DNA of 64,000 nt from Chloroflexota bacterium (GTDB lineage Bacteria > Chloroflexota > Anaerolineae > Aggregatilineales > Phototrophicaceae): contig JAIUNI010000002.1 in NCBI GenBank assembly GCA_020161935.1, positions 1 to 64,000 of the forward strand, written 5' to 3'. The notes beneath the pieces were generated by a model. The model saw only the letters and a program-made list of their open reading frames with translations. It was not told where the DNA came from and searched no databases. Positions 32,707-42,140 of the stretch are shown here, one piece after another. Made by a program: the position numbers and the translations under genes. Within the stretch, counting starts at the first letter, position 1. Each line of letters begins with the position of its first letter.

Positions 32707-35138
32707 TATGCCTTCTCCTTGTAGGCGAGTAATCGCAATGCATTTGCCACAACAACTAATGTACTTCCCTCGTGCAAGACAACCGCAAATCCCAACTGGA
32801 CAATGCCCAAAACTGAGGTAAGGACAAGAAGTCCAATCACGCCCATTGAGATCGCAAGGTTTTGCTGAATAATCTGGCGGCTTGCCCGACTGAGGCCAAC
32901 GGCAAACGGTAGTCGCCCCAGATCGTCTCCCATGAGAGCAACATCCGCTGTTTCCAAAGCAACTGCTGTTCCAGCGCCGCCCATTGCAATCCCAACGGTT
33001 GCCGTTGCCAGTGCTGGTGCATCATTCACCCCGTCACCAATCATCGCAATAGCGTGGTACTTTGCTTCCAACTGCTTGACAATCGTGAGTTTGTCCTCCG
33101 GCATAAGCCCAGCCTGGACTTCGGGGATACCAATCTGTTTGGCGATATTGTTGGCAACCGCCTCATTGTCGCCGGTCAGCATGATAAGATGCCCGATCCC
33201 AAGCGTCTGAAGTCGTTTGATGACTTGCTGAACATTGGTACGGGGCGTGTCGGCCAGTCCTAAGATGCCCAGCACCCGCCCGCCTTTGCTAACGCTCATG
33301 GTCGTGCGACCCGTTTTTTCCAATTCATTTATCCGTTGGGTGAGATCAGCCGGAACAGGGATTTGGGCTGTTTCTGAGAGAAGTTTGATTGAGCCAACTA
33401 GCACAGGCTCACCACCAATAACACTCTTTACGCCACGTCCTGGTATGTTTTCCAGTCCTTCCGCCTGCAAAAGTGAGAGCTTTTTCTCCTGGGCTGCTCG
33501 AACCACTGCTTGAGCGAGAGGGTGATTGGACTGCTGCTCAACTGTTGCGGTCACTTGCAAAAGCTCATCGGCTGATGCGCCATTTAAGGGAATAACGTCC
33601 GTGACACTAAATACTCCACTCGTAATTGTCCCGGTCTTATCAAAAGCGATTGCTTGAAGCCTCCCCAAGTTTTCCAAATGCACACCGCCTTTAATCAGCA
33701 CGCCGTTGCGGGCTGCCTGGGCAATACCCGCAAGAACCGATGCGGGTGTACCAATGGCAAGCGCACAGGGAGAGGCCGCGACTAAAAGCAGCATTGCCCG
33801 ATAAAAACTGGCCTGTAAAGGAAGCAAATTAAGCAAGGGCGGGACAACAATCATGAGTGCCGCTGCGATAAAGACAGCGGGTACAAAACGGCTGGTAAAG
33901 CGGTCTGCAAACTGCTGCGTTGGGCTTTGCTGGCTTTGGGCTTCCTCAACCAGTTTCATCACGCGCATGAGGGTATTATCTGCCGCAACCCGCGTAACTT
34001 TGATGTCGAGCGCATTGTCTTTATTGACCGTTCCGGCAAACACTTCGTCATTTGTGGTTTTCGTGACAGGGACGCTTTCCCCGGTAATGGGGCTTTGATC
34101 GACGGCACTACTGCCGCTGGCGACTGTGCCATCAACCGGAATACGATCTCCTGGTCGCACAACCACCACATCATCCACCTGAAGGTTCTCGACTGGTTCT
34201 TCGACAATCTCCTGGCCGCGCCGAACCTGGGCGGTTTTAGGCATGAGTGCGCCCAATTCATCAACTGCGCTACGCGCCCGATCCAACGCATAGTGTTCTC
34301 CGGCGTGGCCGATGGAAAACAGAAGCAGCAAAAATGCCCCTTCACTGAATTGCCCCAAAATAGCTGCGCCCGCTGCGGCGGCCAACATCAAAATATCGGT
34401 ATCTAATTTGCCCTTAAAGAGCGCAGGAATAGCATGGGTGGCAACATCATATCCACCGGCAATATAGGCCAGAATGTAGAAGATCGTAGCCGCTTGAGGG
34501 GCAAACCCTAAGAAGCGTTCTCCCAGCCAACCCACCAGAAAAAAGATGGCCGCCAATCCAACCAAAATAAACGTCCATCGCTCTTGCATCCAATGAGGGA
34601 GGAAGTGGGGCGCGCTCCCGTGTTCGTGAGCATGTCCCTCATGCTCTTCAGCTTCATGGGGTTCTTGCGCTGTTTTTGAAGGGAGTGAATGAGAAGGTTG
34701 GACAATGGTCGCGCCCATTGAGCGTATTGCCGCCTCAATCACTTCGCGCGTGAGAACACTCGTGTCGTAGGCAATAAAAATTAAGCCTGCGGCATAGTTC
34801 GCGTTGACATGAATAACCCCCGGACGATTGCGGAGATTTCGCTCAAGACTGAGCGCAGCATCAGCCGAATGCAGGCCAGTAAAGGCAATTTGCTCATGCC
34901 GATACTTTTCATTGATTTCTGCACCTGCCTCCCGCGCCAGATGTTGAACTGTACTTAAGCTCAGGAGGTTCGGGTCATAGTGTAAACAGAGCTTTGCGGT
35001 ACCGTTCTCCTGAACAATATGGGCTTTTTCGATGCCCTTCTGATAGGAAAGTCGCTCAAGCAGTAAGCGAACACATTCATCTTTCTCGTCCATTTGAGGG
35101 AGAATAATGGACAAATCCAGTTGAGTTTTTGGGGACAT
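32706..35138 (-). CDS. Heavy-metal P-type ATPase, P1B-4-like
   Basis: The 810-residue ATPase exports transition metals at the cost of ATP. Two N-terminal HMA-like domains (about 5-75 and 80-150) lack CxxC metal sites, and a His-rich stretch (EAEEHEGHAHEHGSAPH, about 160-178) may bind metal instead. TGES, DKTGT (near 501), and TGD...GDGVNDAPAL are the actuator, phosphorylation and ATP-binding signatures. The membrane metal site is SPC rather than CPC (near 458), and the last segment carries HEGSTLVVVANALRLL. SPC plus HEGxT is the hallmark of the P1B-4 subgroup (Co, Fe, Ni, Zn). An operator palindrome lies just upstream. Confidence 0.9.
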   Translation of the reverse strand: MSPKTQLDLSIILPQMDEKDECVRLLLERLSYQKGIEKAHIVQENGTAKLCLHYDPNLLSLSTVQHLAREAGAEINEKYRHEQIAFTGLHSADAALSLERNLRNRPGVIHVNANYAAGLIFIAYDTSVLTREVIEAAIRSMGATIVQPSHSLPSKTAQEPHEAEEHEGHAHEHGSAPHFLPHWMQERWTFILVGLAAIFFLVGWLGERFLGFAPQAATIFYILAYIAGGYDVATHAIPALFKGKLDTDILMLAAAAGAAILGQFSEGAFLLLLFSIGHAGEHYALDRARSAVDELGALMPKTAQVRRGQEIVEEPVENLQVDDVVVVRPGDRIPVDGTVASGSSAVDQSPITGESVPVTKTTNDEVFAGTVNKDNALDIKVTRVAADNTLMRVMKLVEEAQSQQSPTQQFADRFTSRFVPAVFIAAALMIVVPPLLNLLPLQASFYRAMLLLVAASPCALAIGTPASVLAGIAQAARNGVLIKGGVHLENLGRLQAIAFDKTGTITSGVFSVTDVIPLNGASADELLQVTATVEQQSNHPLAQAVVRAAQEKKLSLLQAEGLENIPGRGVKSVIGGEPVLVGSIKLLSETAQIPVPADLTQRINELEKTGRTTMSVSKGGRVLGILGLADTPRTNVQQVIKRLQTLGIGHLIMLTGDNEAVANNIAKQIGIPEVQAGLMPEDKLTIVKQLEAKYHAIAMIGDGVNDAPALATATVGIAMGGAGTAVALETADVALMGDDLGRLPFAVGLSRASRQIIQQNLAISMGVIGLLVLTSVLGIVQLGFAVVLHEGSTLVVVANALRLLAYKEKA

Positions 35139-35173
35139 CGCCCACCACCTTTCATATATTGGGACTTAGTATC

Positions 35174-35199
35174 AATACATGAACATCTATTCATGTATT
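35174..35199. promoter_or_regulatory. ArsR/SmtB-type operator 1
   Basis: A perfect dyad AATACATGAA-CATCTA-TTCATGTATT lies between the arsR stop and the ATPase start. The TGAAnnnnnnTTCA core matches the 12-2-12 palindrome recognised by SmtB/CzrA-type zinc or cobalt repressors. It gives the ATPase its own metal-inducible promoter. Confidence 0.75.
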
Positions 35200-35216
35200 T
35201 GAGTAAAAAAAAGGTG

Positions 35217-35591
35217 CTATGCACCCTCTTCGTGAATAACATGCAAAAGACCCTGAGCAAATAACTGCCGCACATGATCATCATCGAGGGCATAAAAAAC
35301 GTGCCGCCCTTCCTTGCGGAAACGAACCAGACGTAATTGGCGTAAATGCCGAAGCTGGTGTGAAATAGCCGATTGGCTCATACCAAGCACTGCTTCCAGC
35401 GTGTGAACGCACACTTCATTTTCTAAGAGCAGCGAAATGAGACGAAGCCGGGTTGGATCACTTAACGCTTTGAAAATTTCAGAAAGATGATACGCCGTCG
35501 TAGGATCAATAACCTGGGCACTGAGTTTTTCAAGCTGTGCCAGGTCGTCATCCTGATAAATGACTGAGGAGACGGAAGTTTGAAGAGCCAA
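35217..35591 (-). CDS. ArsR/SmtB-family metal-sensing repressor
   Basis: The 124-residue winged-helix repressor has ALSDPTRLRLISLLLENEVCVHTLEAVLGMSQSAISHQLRHLRQLRLV as its DNA-binding core. The C-terminal helix carries DDDHVRQLFAQGLLHVIHEE, where the Asp/His and His/Glu positions match the alpha-5 zinc/cobalt site of CzrA and SmtB; the alpha-3 Cys pair typical of Cd/Pb sensors is reduced to one Cys. Expected role: release of the operators at 35174 and 35606 when Zn or Co is in excess. It is transcribed in the same direction as the P1B-4-like ATPase 78 bases downstream. Confidence 0.9.
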   Translation of the reverse strand: MALQTSVSSVIYQDDDLAQLEKLSAQVIDPTTAYHLSEIFKALSDPTRLRLISLLLENEVCVHTLEAVLGMSQSAISHQLRHLRQLRLVRFRKEGRHVFYALDDDHVRQLFAQGLLHVIHEEGA

Positions 35592-35605
35592 GTTAAATGC
35601 TACCT

Positions 35606-35630
35606 ATATATGAATATCTATTCATGTATT
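35606..35630. promoter_or_regulatory. ArsR/SmtB-type operator 2
   Basis: ATGAATATCTATTCAT, flanked by TATAT and GTATT, sits 15 to 40 bases upstream of the arsR start codon and shares the ATGAA-n6-TTCAT core with operator 1. It implies autoregulation. Confidence 0.7.
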
Positions 35631-35690
35631 CTACGGATAAACCTAATTTTGTCAATCGAAAATGGATACCTGCTATAAAACAAAATCATC

Positions 35691-35811
35691 TCACTGAAAT
35701 TTTACCAAGTCATCTGTCAGAACTGCCAAGTCGAAACTGTAATCCTTCACAGGTTTGAAGCGCCGCATTTGTTACGCTGATGTCTGGCGGAAAAGACCGT
35801 GGAGGAAATGA
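35691..35811 (+). promoter_or_regulatory. Element promoter module, copy B
   Basis: Same organisation as copy A: TCACTGAAATTTTACC, AACTGCCAAGTC, the box AACTGTAATCCT (35735-35746), and TACGCT (-10, 35773-35778) 26 bases later. GTGGAGGAAATGA is the ribosome-binding region of the gene starting at 35812. No canonical -35 is present (CAGGTT at the expected position), so an activator bound at the box is probable. It drives the four-gene 35812-42079 operon. Confidence 0.75.
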
Positions 35812-37032
35812 ATGCGGCGCTTGTTGCTGGTTTTGGTTGCACTCTGCCTCCTCACCTGGGGAACAGCCTTGTATTTGCTGGTCATGCCGAAAGCGCATTC
35901 AACCGCATCACTGCCGACCGAGATGGTGCTGCCAACTGTAACACCGTCGCATACGCCGACCCGTACCCCAACCACTACGTCCAGCCCAACCACAACATCA
36001 ACGCCGACCTTCACCCGAACCGCGACACCGACGGCGACCTTTACGCCTACACCAACAGCGACCCTAGCAACACGAGTTGTCGAAATCAACGCCATTATGC
36101 CCGGTGTCTTTGTGCCACCGACACTCACTCCTTTCCCGATGGGCATGATTCTGCTGCCCGCGCCGCCCAATCCAGCTGAGCCGCTGCCGGATGCCACCAA
36201 CCAACCGCCACCTTATGAGGGTTGGTACAGCTTTGAGTCCGACAATCCCAACGTGATGTATTCCACTCCATGGGAGTCACGGCTAAATAACTTCGCCAGC
36301 CGCGGAGAATACCACCGCAGCGAAAGTGTCCAGAGTTACATCCACTTCAGTTTTGAAGGTGAAGGATTACGCATCCGTTATGTAGCGGCACGAAATATGG
36401 GCATCTTTCAAGTAGTGGTAGATGGCACAGTCATTGACACCGTGGATGCTTATGCCCCGGAACTCACATTTCCCGGTACGCGAGTGTATTTCGTCGGGCG
36501 AGGAACCCATACCTTGGAGCTGCGCAGCGCACAGCAGCGCAATCCGCAGAGCGAGGGCTATGTACTCGCGTTGGATGCCGTCCAAATATTTCGAGGTACG
36601 ACCAATACTCTGATTATCCCACCACCTGCTCGGACAGACACACCTACACCCCCGCCGAAGCCTGCCGTCGGCATCGAATTGGTCGCCGCCCCGCCCACGA
36701 TGCAACCGACCATTACTCCTAATCCGCCTGCACTGGTCACTATCTCGGTGGTCATTGCCTACGACGAAAACAGCAATCGTTCCGTCGATCCGGCAGAGGG
36801 GGTCGCGGGCATCTCGGTGCGGGTGGTGGAAGTCGGAACCAATCGGGTGGTCAGCCAAGCCTTCACCGACAGTTCCGGCTTTGCCCAGATGGCTGTCCTG
36901 ACCTCGGCACAGACACGGGTAGTCGTCCCCTATTTCAGTAAAGTGTGGGATGTGCGCCGCAGCAGTCGCGGCGGGAATGTCAGTTTCACATTACTGCTCA
37001 CACCCGGCAACCAACCCGGTCTAATTCCCTAA
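35812..37032 (+). CDS. Surface protein with Thr/Pro stalk
   Basis: The 406-residue protein begins with a signal or anchor segment (MRRLLLVLVALCLLTWGTALYLLV). It continues with a Thr/Pro/Ser-rich stalk (about 40-90, PTPTRTPTTTSSPTTT-like), then a globular beta domain (about 135-275) with YIHFSFEGEGLRIRYVAAR and VVVDGTVIDTVDAYAPE, as in carbohydrate-binding-like folds. After a second Pro-rich linker comes a C-terminal SdrD/Cna-B-like beta domain (VVIAYDENSNRSVDPAEGVAGISVRVVE...). It heads the operon containing the VirB6-like protein, so a role as surface adhesin or mating-contact protein of the element is plausible but inferred. Confidence 0.7.
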   Translation: MRRLLLVLVALCLLTWGTALYLLVMPKAHSTASLPTEMVLPTVTPSHTPTRTPTTTSSPTTTSTPTFTRTATPTATFTPTPTATLATRVVEINAIMPGVFVPPTLTPFPMGMILLPAPPNPAEPLPDATNQPPPYEGWYSFESDNPNVMYSTPWESRLNNFASRGEYHRSESVQSYIHFSFEGEGLRIRYVAARNMGIFQVVVDGTVIDTVDAYAPELTFPGTRVYFVGRGTHTLELRSAQQRNPQSEGYVLALDAVQIFRGTTNTLIIPPPARTDTPTPPPKPAVGIELVAAPPTMQPTITPNPPALVTISVVIAYDENSNRSVDPAEGVAGISVRVVEVGTNRVVSQAFTDSSGFAQMAVLTSAQTRVVVPYFSKVWDVRRSSRGGNVSFTLLLTPGNQPGLIP

Positions 37033-37051
37033 AACTGATGAGGTATACGTC

Positions 37052-37765
37052 ATGGGCAATGAGTTGAGTTTTGAAACCGTGCGGCGGGAGATGCTGCTAC
37101 GTTCCATCTATGTATTGTTTGTGCCGGTGCTTCTGCTGTTCGCAGTGCTGGCCTGTGTGGGAACCGTGCTGCGCGATGGAGCAATTTACATCTGCCCCTC
37201 ACCAATCCCCGCTACAGCTGCACCGACAGTTCTGCCGGGTACGCCATCCCCACTGCCAACCGCGCTGCCACCGACTCCTTTTGTTATCACGCCACCGCAG
37301 AACTTCTATGTCGGCGATGCGGTATTTATTGGAGCCGAAGGCGCACCAGTCCGGGTGCGTTTACGACTGCAACCGATTCGTAGTTATCCAGCCTCACCCG
37401 CCGGTGGACAACCGCGTAGCATCTATACCTGGTCATTGGAAGTCAGGAATGCCGGAACCCAAAACTATGAAATCTTTCCAGCGGTGCAGATGTATCTCAA
37501 TACCGTAACCACCGCGTCCGGGGAGATCACGGGGGTATGGGGATCATCGCAGGCTGCGGCAGATGAAGCGCGGCTGACAATTGATGATAATTTCTACACC
37601 CTCACCCCCGGCGAAACCCGAACCTTTCGCTTCGCGGCTTACGCGCCAATGGGCAGCGCACGGCGTTTCACCTTCACCCTCGATCCGACGGTCAGCCAAG
37701 GCAGTCCGGTGATTACCTGGATCAATCAGACCAATCCTTCCTGCACAGGCGATATCGCGGGCTAG
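37052..37765 (+). CDS. Membrane-anchored exported protein of the secretion operon
   Basis: The 237-residue protein has one N-terminal membrane segment (about 17-42, LRSIYVLFVPVLLLFAVLACVGTVL), a Pro/Thr-rich linker and an exported beta-rich domain (about 85-225). I do not recognise a family. A single N-terminal anchor plus periplasmic-side domain and location before a VirB6-like gene resemble VirB8-like or accessory secretion proteins, but no sequence motif supports that name. The gap to the previous gene is 19 bases. Confidence 0.6.
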   Translation: MGNELSFETVRREMLLRSIYVLFVPVLLLFAVLACVGTVLRDGAIYICPSPIPATAAPTVLPGTPSPLPTALPPTPFVITPPQNFYVGDAVFIGAEGAPVRVRLRLQPIRSYPASPAGGQPRSIYTWSLEVRNAGTQNYEIFPAVQMYLNTVTTASGEITGVWGSSQAAADEARLTIDDNFYTLTPGETRTFRFAAYAPMGSARRFTFTLDPTVSQGSPVITWINQTNPSCTGDIAG

Positions 37766-37783
37766 AGAAAGGCACAGCAGAGT

Positions 37784-40381
37784 ATGGATATCCTAGGCGG
37801 CCTGCGTGTTGCCATTGACACGTTCTGGTACAACCTGATTCTGAGCTTAGCTGGTTTGCAGTGGAGCCTGCTGCGGGGCTTCATCATGATGGGTTATACC
37901 ATTGAGCTGATTAACCGCTGGTTGGCGACAAATGCCTTCGCGCCGCTGATCCAGTTCACCAACAACAGCTTGCAGGTAGCTGTCAGTCTGGCGTTTGTTA
38001 TCGCCTTACTGGTGCTGGGCATCACCTACCTGCTGGCCGCCTTCGTCCGTCTGGACGTAGTCAACCCGCGCAGCGCCATTATGTGGTATGTGGCCGGATG
38101 GTTGTTCTTCAGTATCGGGCCATCCCTCTATCAAGGGATGAATGACCTAAGGATGACGATTGCCGAAGGTTTCTATGCCAGCGCTCTACAAGGGTTGCAA
38201 AACAGCGCAGGCGGATCCTTCAACTCACTCGACCAGGTGAAAAGCACTGATCTGGACATCGGGCCGCTGTGCGACCATCTGGAAGTCTATTTACCGGGAG
38301 CCACCGCGCCAGGGCGGATTGATGGTTTGGATGTCGCGCTGGCCTACTTGCGTGCCGACGGGCCGGATGTAATGGGCTATCCCCAGCCGATGTATTCTCC
38401 CGGTTGTCCAGCGCATTTGCTCAATCCCCTCACCGGCGCTTACATCAGTTCTGTCCCGCAGGAATGGTTTTTCGACGGTTCCTATTTTGATGCGGCTCAA
38501 TCGCCGATGAACTTTGACCAGATGGATGATGCAGCACGGGCAACTTCGATTAGTCTGGCTTCATCCTCGCAGGGACGGTTGCTGACAGCTTGGCCGCTGG
38601 TGTTGTTCGGCGTGATTGAGCAGTTGGTCTACCTGCTGATTACCATCGCGCAGGGGATCACCTTCATCTCTTTTGCCATCGCAATCCTGTTCGCTTTCTT
38701 CAGACGCACCGAAATCATCGCCCAATCCATTGTGAACCAATGGATCGAACTGATCGTCCAGACGGTCATCATCGCTTTAATCCAATCGTTGGTCGTGGCT
38801 TTGTTCCTAGCCGGAACGGCCAGTGCCAGCGGCATGGTCGTACTGGGCATCGGGCTGATTTGTCTGGTGTTCATGGTCATCACCTTCTGGTCAGGCGTGA
38901 AAGCCGTCTGGAACAGCTTTAACCGCTTGTTCAATGCCTTCGGACAGGCATCCGGCGGCACGATTGTCAGTCCGGGAACGGCTGCGACGACCGCCGCAGC
39001 AGTTGGCATGGCCGCCGCGACGGGTATGGTCAGCGTGGGTTCCAGTGCGTTAGCCGGAATGACCGCTTACAACAATGGGGCGACCCTGGCGCAGTCAGCG
39101 GGTTTGGCCTTAGGCGGGTTCTCCTCTCTGAGCGGCGCAGCCCGCGCCCTTACCCATCTGCCCGGCGTGCGCGACACCGAACTAGGCGAAGCCGCTGAAC
39201 AATTTACCGAAGGAGCGATGACCCGCCAAGTGGCGCGCCATGTGCCGCTGGTTGGGAACGTGACCGGTCCGATGGTGGGCGCAATGCTACTGACTGACCG
39301 TGACCCGGAACATGCTGAGGTTGACGATCAGGGGCGTGTATTGTCGCGTCCGATGCTCGTTCCGGCAGTCGGTGAGATGCTGGAATCCTGGACAGTGCCT
39401 AAAGGAGCCGAACCTCAAGGGCAAGGCAGACCCGACGGTGAATGGGAATGGTTTGAGGATGAGAATGGCGAAATGGTCTCCACCTTTTCGCCACTTCAGC
39501 CGCCCCGGATGGGAATGTTCACACCAGTCGCAGCGGCTGAACCTTCGAGCAATGCAGACGAAACCACATCTGAAATACGGCGGGACAAGGAACACAGTGA
39601 ATATGCTGCCGACATGAATGAAGAAGAACTGGAACAGCATATGGCCGAGCAGATGCAGAGTAATCGTTCCTCCGCTGGCAGTGAAACAGGCGAGATGAGC
39701 CGATTGGGACAGATTGCCGCCGCGTTGGAGAAGAGTGCTGAAGCCCTCCAGCAGGCGGCGCAGATGCAGTTGATGCTCGGTCAGCTTCAGGTGAGCGGAG
39801 GTGGAAATGTTGCCGGTGTCCTGGGCGATACCATCCGGGTGACCCAAAATGAACGCGCTCAGAACGGAGAACCATTGATCGGCGGTATGGACAATATCGC
39901 TCTCGCCGACCGGATGGCGCGAGTCATGGGGATAACCCCAACAGCGGATGGAGAGTCGCCTGTCAAAGAGAATCTGCCTCGCTTTGGCCTGTTTGCAGAT
40001 CAAGCGCTGCGCATGGGGGTTTCTGGTGACCAAGCTGAGCAGGTCGTGCGTGAAGTTAAGGGTTCACCTGATGGCCGTCTGCCGGATTCCACTCGTAGCG
40101 CCCTCATCGATCAGGCGCAGTCCCATCAAGGCGTCTCCTATGATTTCGCTCAGGGAGAAGTCAACCGGTTGGAGCACAGTGCCCGAATGCTGCCCGATGA
40201 GATCACGGCTTTTGGCATCATGCGCGTGTCTCCCTCGCCAACAATTCAACCGTCGGTTGTGGTCGAACCACAGATCGCGGTGACGGTTTCAGTGCCGCAG
40301 ACGAACCAGCCCACTGCTTATGATGATGCCTCACGCGATCAGGCTGCGTTGGATGGCAGCGGCAGTGTTATAGAAGGATAA
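37784..40381 (+). CDS. VirB6/TrbL-like polytopic secretion protein
   Basis: The 865-residue protein has about six to seven membrane segments between residues 15 and 375, then an Ala/Gly-rich amphipathic region (about 395-480) and a long hydrophilic tail rich in Glu, Gln and Met (about 520-865). The layout, including a large loop with cysteines between the first and later membrane segments, matches VirB6/TrbL/TraG-N-type inner-membrane channel subunits of type IV secretion systems in Gram-positive-like elements. It lies in the same operon as the stalked surface protein. The call rests on topology and context, not on a diagnostic motif. Confidence 0.65.
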   Translation: MDILGGLRVAIDTFWYNLILSLAGLQWSLLRGFIMMGYTIELINRWLATNAFAPLIQFTNNSLQVAVSLAFVIALLVLGITYLLAAFVRLDVVNPRSAIMWYVAGWLFFSIGPSLYQGMNDLRMTIAEGFYASALQGLQNSAGGSFNSLDQVKSTDLDIGPLCDHLEVYLPGATAPGRIDGLDVALAYLRADGPDVMGYPQPMYSPGCPAHLLNPLTGAYISSVPQEWFFDGSYFDAAQSPMNFDQMDDAARATSISLASSSQGRLLTAWPLVLFGVIEQLVYLLITIAQGITFISFAIAILFAFFRRTEIIAQSIVNQWIELIVQTVIIALIQSLVVALFLAGTASASGMVVLGIGLICLVFMVITFWSGVKAVWNSFNRLFNAFGQASGGTIVSPGTAATTAAAVGMAAATGMVSVGSSALAGMTAYNNGATLAQSAGLALGGFSSLSGAARALTHLPGVRDTELGEAAEQFTEGAMTRQVARHVPLVGNVTGPMVGAMLLTDRDPEHAEVDDQGRVLSRPMLVPAVGEMLESWTVPKGAEPQGQGRPDGEWEWFEDENGEMVSTFSPLQPPRMGMFTPVAAAEPSSNADETTSEIRRDKEHSEYAADMNEEELEQHMAEQMQSNRSSAGSETGEMSRLGQIAAALEKSAEALQQAAQMQLMLGQLQVSGGGNVAGVLGDTIRVTQNERAQNGEPLIGGMDNIALADRMARVMGITPTADGESPVKENLPRFGLFADQALRMGVSGDQAEQVVREVKGSPDGRLPDSTRSALIDQAQSHQGVSYDFAQGEVNRLEHSARMLPDEITAFGIMRVSPSPTIQPSVVVEPQIAVTVSVPQTNQPTAYDDASRDQAALDGSGSVIEG

Positions 40382-40387
40382 ACCTAG

Positions 40388-42079
40388 TTGGACACCCTCA
40401 GCTATGAACCGATAGAACATCTGCGGAAACTGTCGCTCAACGAATTACAGGCACTGTGGGAACTGGTTCCGACTGACCGCCAGCGTGCCTATAAAGCGGC
40501 CTATGACCGTGAAGTGCGCTCAGCGGGCGCAGTCGGCTCCGATGCGCTGGAACGACAGGTAGCTGCTGAACTGCTGAAACGTTATGACGAAGCTGCGTTA
40601 GTGCCTGTTGGGGCACGTTGGGCGCGAACACCCGGTCGTGTGCAGGCGGCTGCCAGTCAGAATGTCGCCCTTGATGCGCCGGAAGACGAGCTGAAACCGG
40701 CTTCTAGTAAACCCTCGACCAAGGTCGTGCTGGTTCTGGGGCTGTTGACCTTGGCAGGTATGGGCTTCCTCGTCACACATTTGGCGGGCGGTGGACAATC
40801 CAGCATGGTGACTGCCACTCCACGTGCCAGCCTGACTCCAACGCCTCGCGTCAGTCCCACGCCAACGCCGCTGGCACTCGAAGATCAGGACGCCGTGATT
40901 CAAGGGGGTGACAGCGCCCGCGAAGCCGCCTATCCGGTCAGTCTGCAAATTACGGCAGATGAAGCAGCTCCGCGCGTCTGGGTGGTGCAGCGTCGCAAAG
41001 TACAGGCATCTGAGTGGAACTTTGACCCCAATCCCGATACCGCCTCCTTTGTGAGTGGGATGTCCGTCCGTCCGGTTATTGGTATTCCGTGGTCAGAGGA
41101 GAATGCGGCTTTCTTCAGTCAGATTGAGGCTGGTACGAGCTTTCTACTAACCATGAATACTGGCGCGGAACTCCGTTTCGTCTTCGACGATAAAAGGCAG
41201 GTGCGGCGCAGCGAAACCAGCATCTTCCGTCAGATCAGTCCTGGATTGGCACTGCTGCTAATTGGGGAACGCGATAGCGAAGGGAATCCGACGGCAGCAC
41301 GCACAATTGTAACGGCCATCTATCCACCCGAACAGGAACTCTCCCGTGACGGGCTGGTTCTGGGAACCGGTGGGAGTGTGCAAGAGGGGGAAATTGGAGA
41401 TCAGTTATCGCTAGGAAATGTTTCGATTACGCTGCACAATGCCCAGACGTTGATGGATTCGCCCAATCTCCCTACTGGGATGCAGTACCTACTGCTGGAC
41501 TTCGAGGTGGCAGCAGGCGAGGAGATACTCGACACCACCAACTGGCAAATTGAGTTTATGGACTCAACCGGGCAGGTTTACCCCACCAGCAATGATGCAC
41601 TCACCTACACCAACTTCGATATGTTGCCAACGGAAATTCCGGCGCTGTCATCACTTTCATCCTCTGCTGCCTATCTCATTCCACAAAATGCGTCTGGCGG
41701 TCGCTGGTTGATATCCGACAACGCAGGAAACAGTTTGGCATTCAGCCTGTCATGGGATGAGCCGAACCCCGCTGCAAACTACGAAGGTGTGGATGTGCGG
41801 TTGGTGAGCGTGACTTACAGTGAAGGACACATAACGACTCGACTCCGAATCTACAACGGTCAATCTGAGACGCTGCACTTCACTCAGGATGACATCTGGT
41901 TGGCGCTGGGCTTTGCGCCGAATCCTCCCGGCCCACGAAACCCTGCGGAAGGGCTGAACCCGTTCGATCTGCTACCTCAACAGGCGGTTGACCTGACACT
42001 GATCTGGTATTGGAGCAGTGAACCCTATGCTAGTATGGGGGTCGGAGAATATCGCTTTGCGATCCAGTTGAGCCGTTGA
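40388..42079 (+). CDS. Single-pass membrane protein with exported beta domains
   Basis: The frame starts at TTG 40388, six bases after the previous stop. The 563-residue protein has a cytoplasmic helical region (1-110), one membrane segment (about 115-137, VVLVLGLLTLAGMGFLVTHLAG), a Thr/Pro stalk (TPRASLTPTPRVSPTPTPL), and two exported beta-sandwich regions. The second, about 340-450 with VSITLHNAQTL...YLLLDFEVAAGEE, resembles DUF4352-type extracellular domains. The topology would suit a VirB10-like or mating-pair component. A weak hairpin follows the gene. Confidence 0.6.
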   Translation: MDTLSYEPIEHLRKLSLNELQALWELVPTDRQRAYKAAYDREVRSAGAVGSDALERQVAAELLKRYDEAALVPVGARWARTPGRVQAAASQNVALDAPEDELKPASSKPSTKVVLVLGLLTLAGMGFLVTHLAGGGQSSMVTATPRASLTPTPRVSPTPTPLALEDQDAVIQGGDSAREAAYPVSLQITADEAAPRVWVVQRRKVQASEWNFDPNPDTASFVSGMSVRPVIGIPWSEENAAFFSQIEAGTSFLLTMNTGAELRFVFDDKRQVRRSETSIFRQISPGLALLLIGERDSEGNPTAARTIVTAIYPPEQELSRDGLVLGTGGSVQEGEIGDQLSLGNVSITLHNAQTLMDSPNLPTGMQYLLLDFEVAAGEEILDTTNWQIEFMDSTGQVYPTSNDALTYTNFDMLPTEIPALSSLSSSAAYLIPQNASGGRWLISDNAGNSLAFSLSWDEPNPAANYEGVDVRLVSVTYSEGHITTRLRIYNGQSETLHFTQDDIWLALGFAPNPPGPRNPAEGLNPFDLLPQQAVDLTLIWYWSSEPYASMGVGEYRFAIQLSR

Positions 42080-42086
42080 GACTTTA

Positions 42087-42118
42087 ATAACCCACTTTAC
42101 TCAAAAAAGGCGGGTTAT
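42087..42118 (+). terminator. Terminator-like hairpin after the secretion operon
   Basis: ATAACCC (42087-42093) pairs with GGGTTAT (42112-42118) eight bases after the stop codon, with a loop containing AAAAAAGG. The T tract is poor, but the position between convergent genes fits a transcription end. Confidence 0.45.
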
Positions 42119-42140
42119 CTAAGGTTGGGGTTCGTCACTT

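Noticed and set aside
36001..36060. Short tandem repeat in the surface-protein gene
   Set aside because: The ACC/CCG triplet periodicity only reflects the Thr/Pro stalk; not a CRISPR array or separate repeat.
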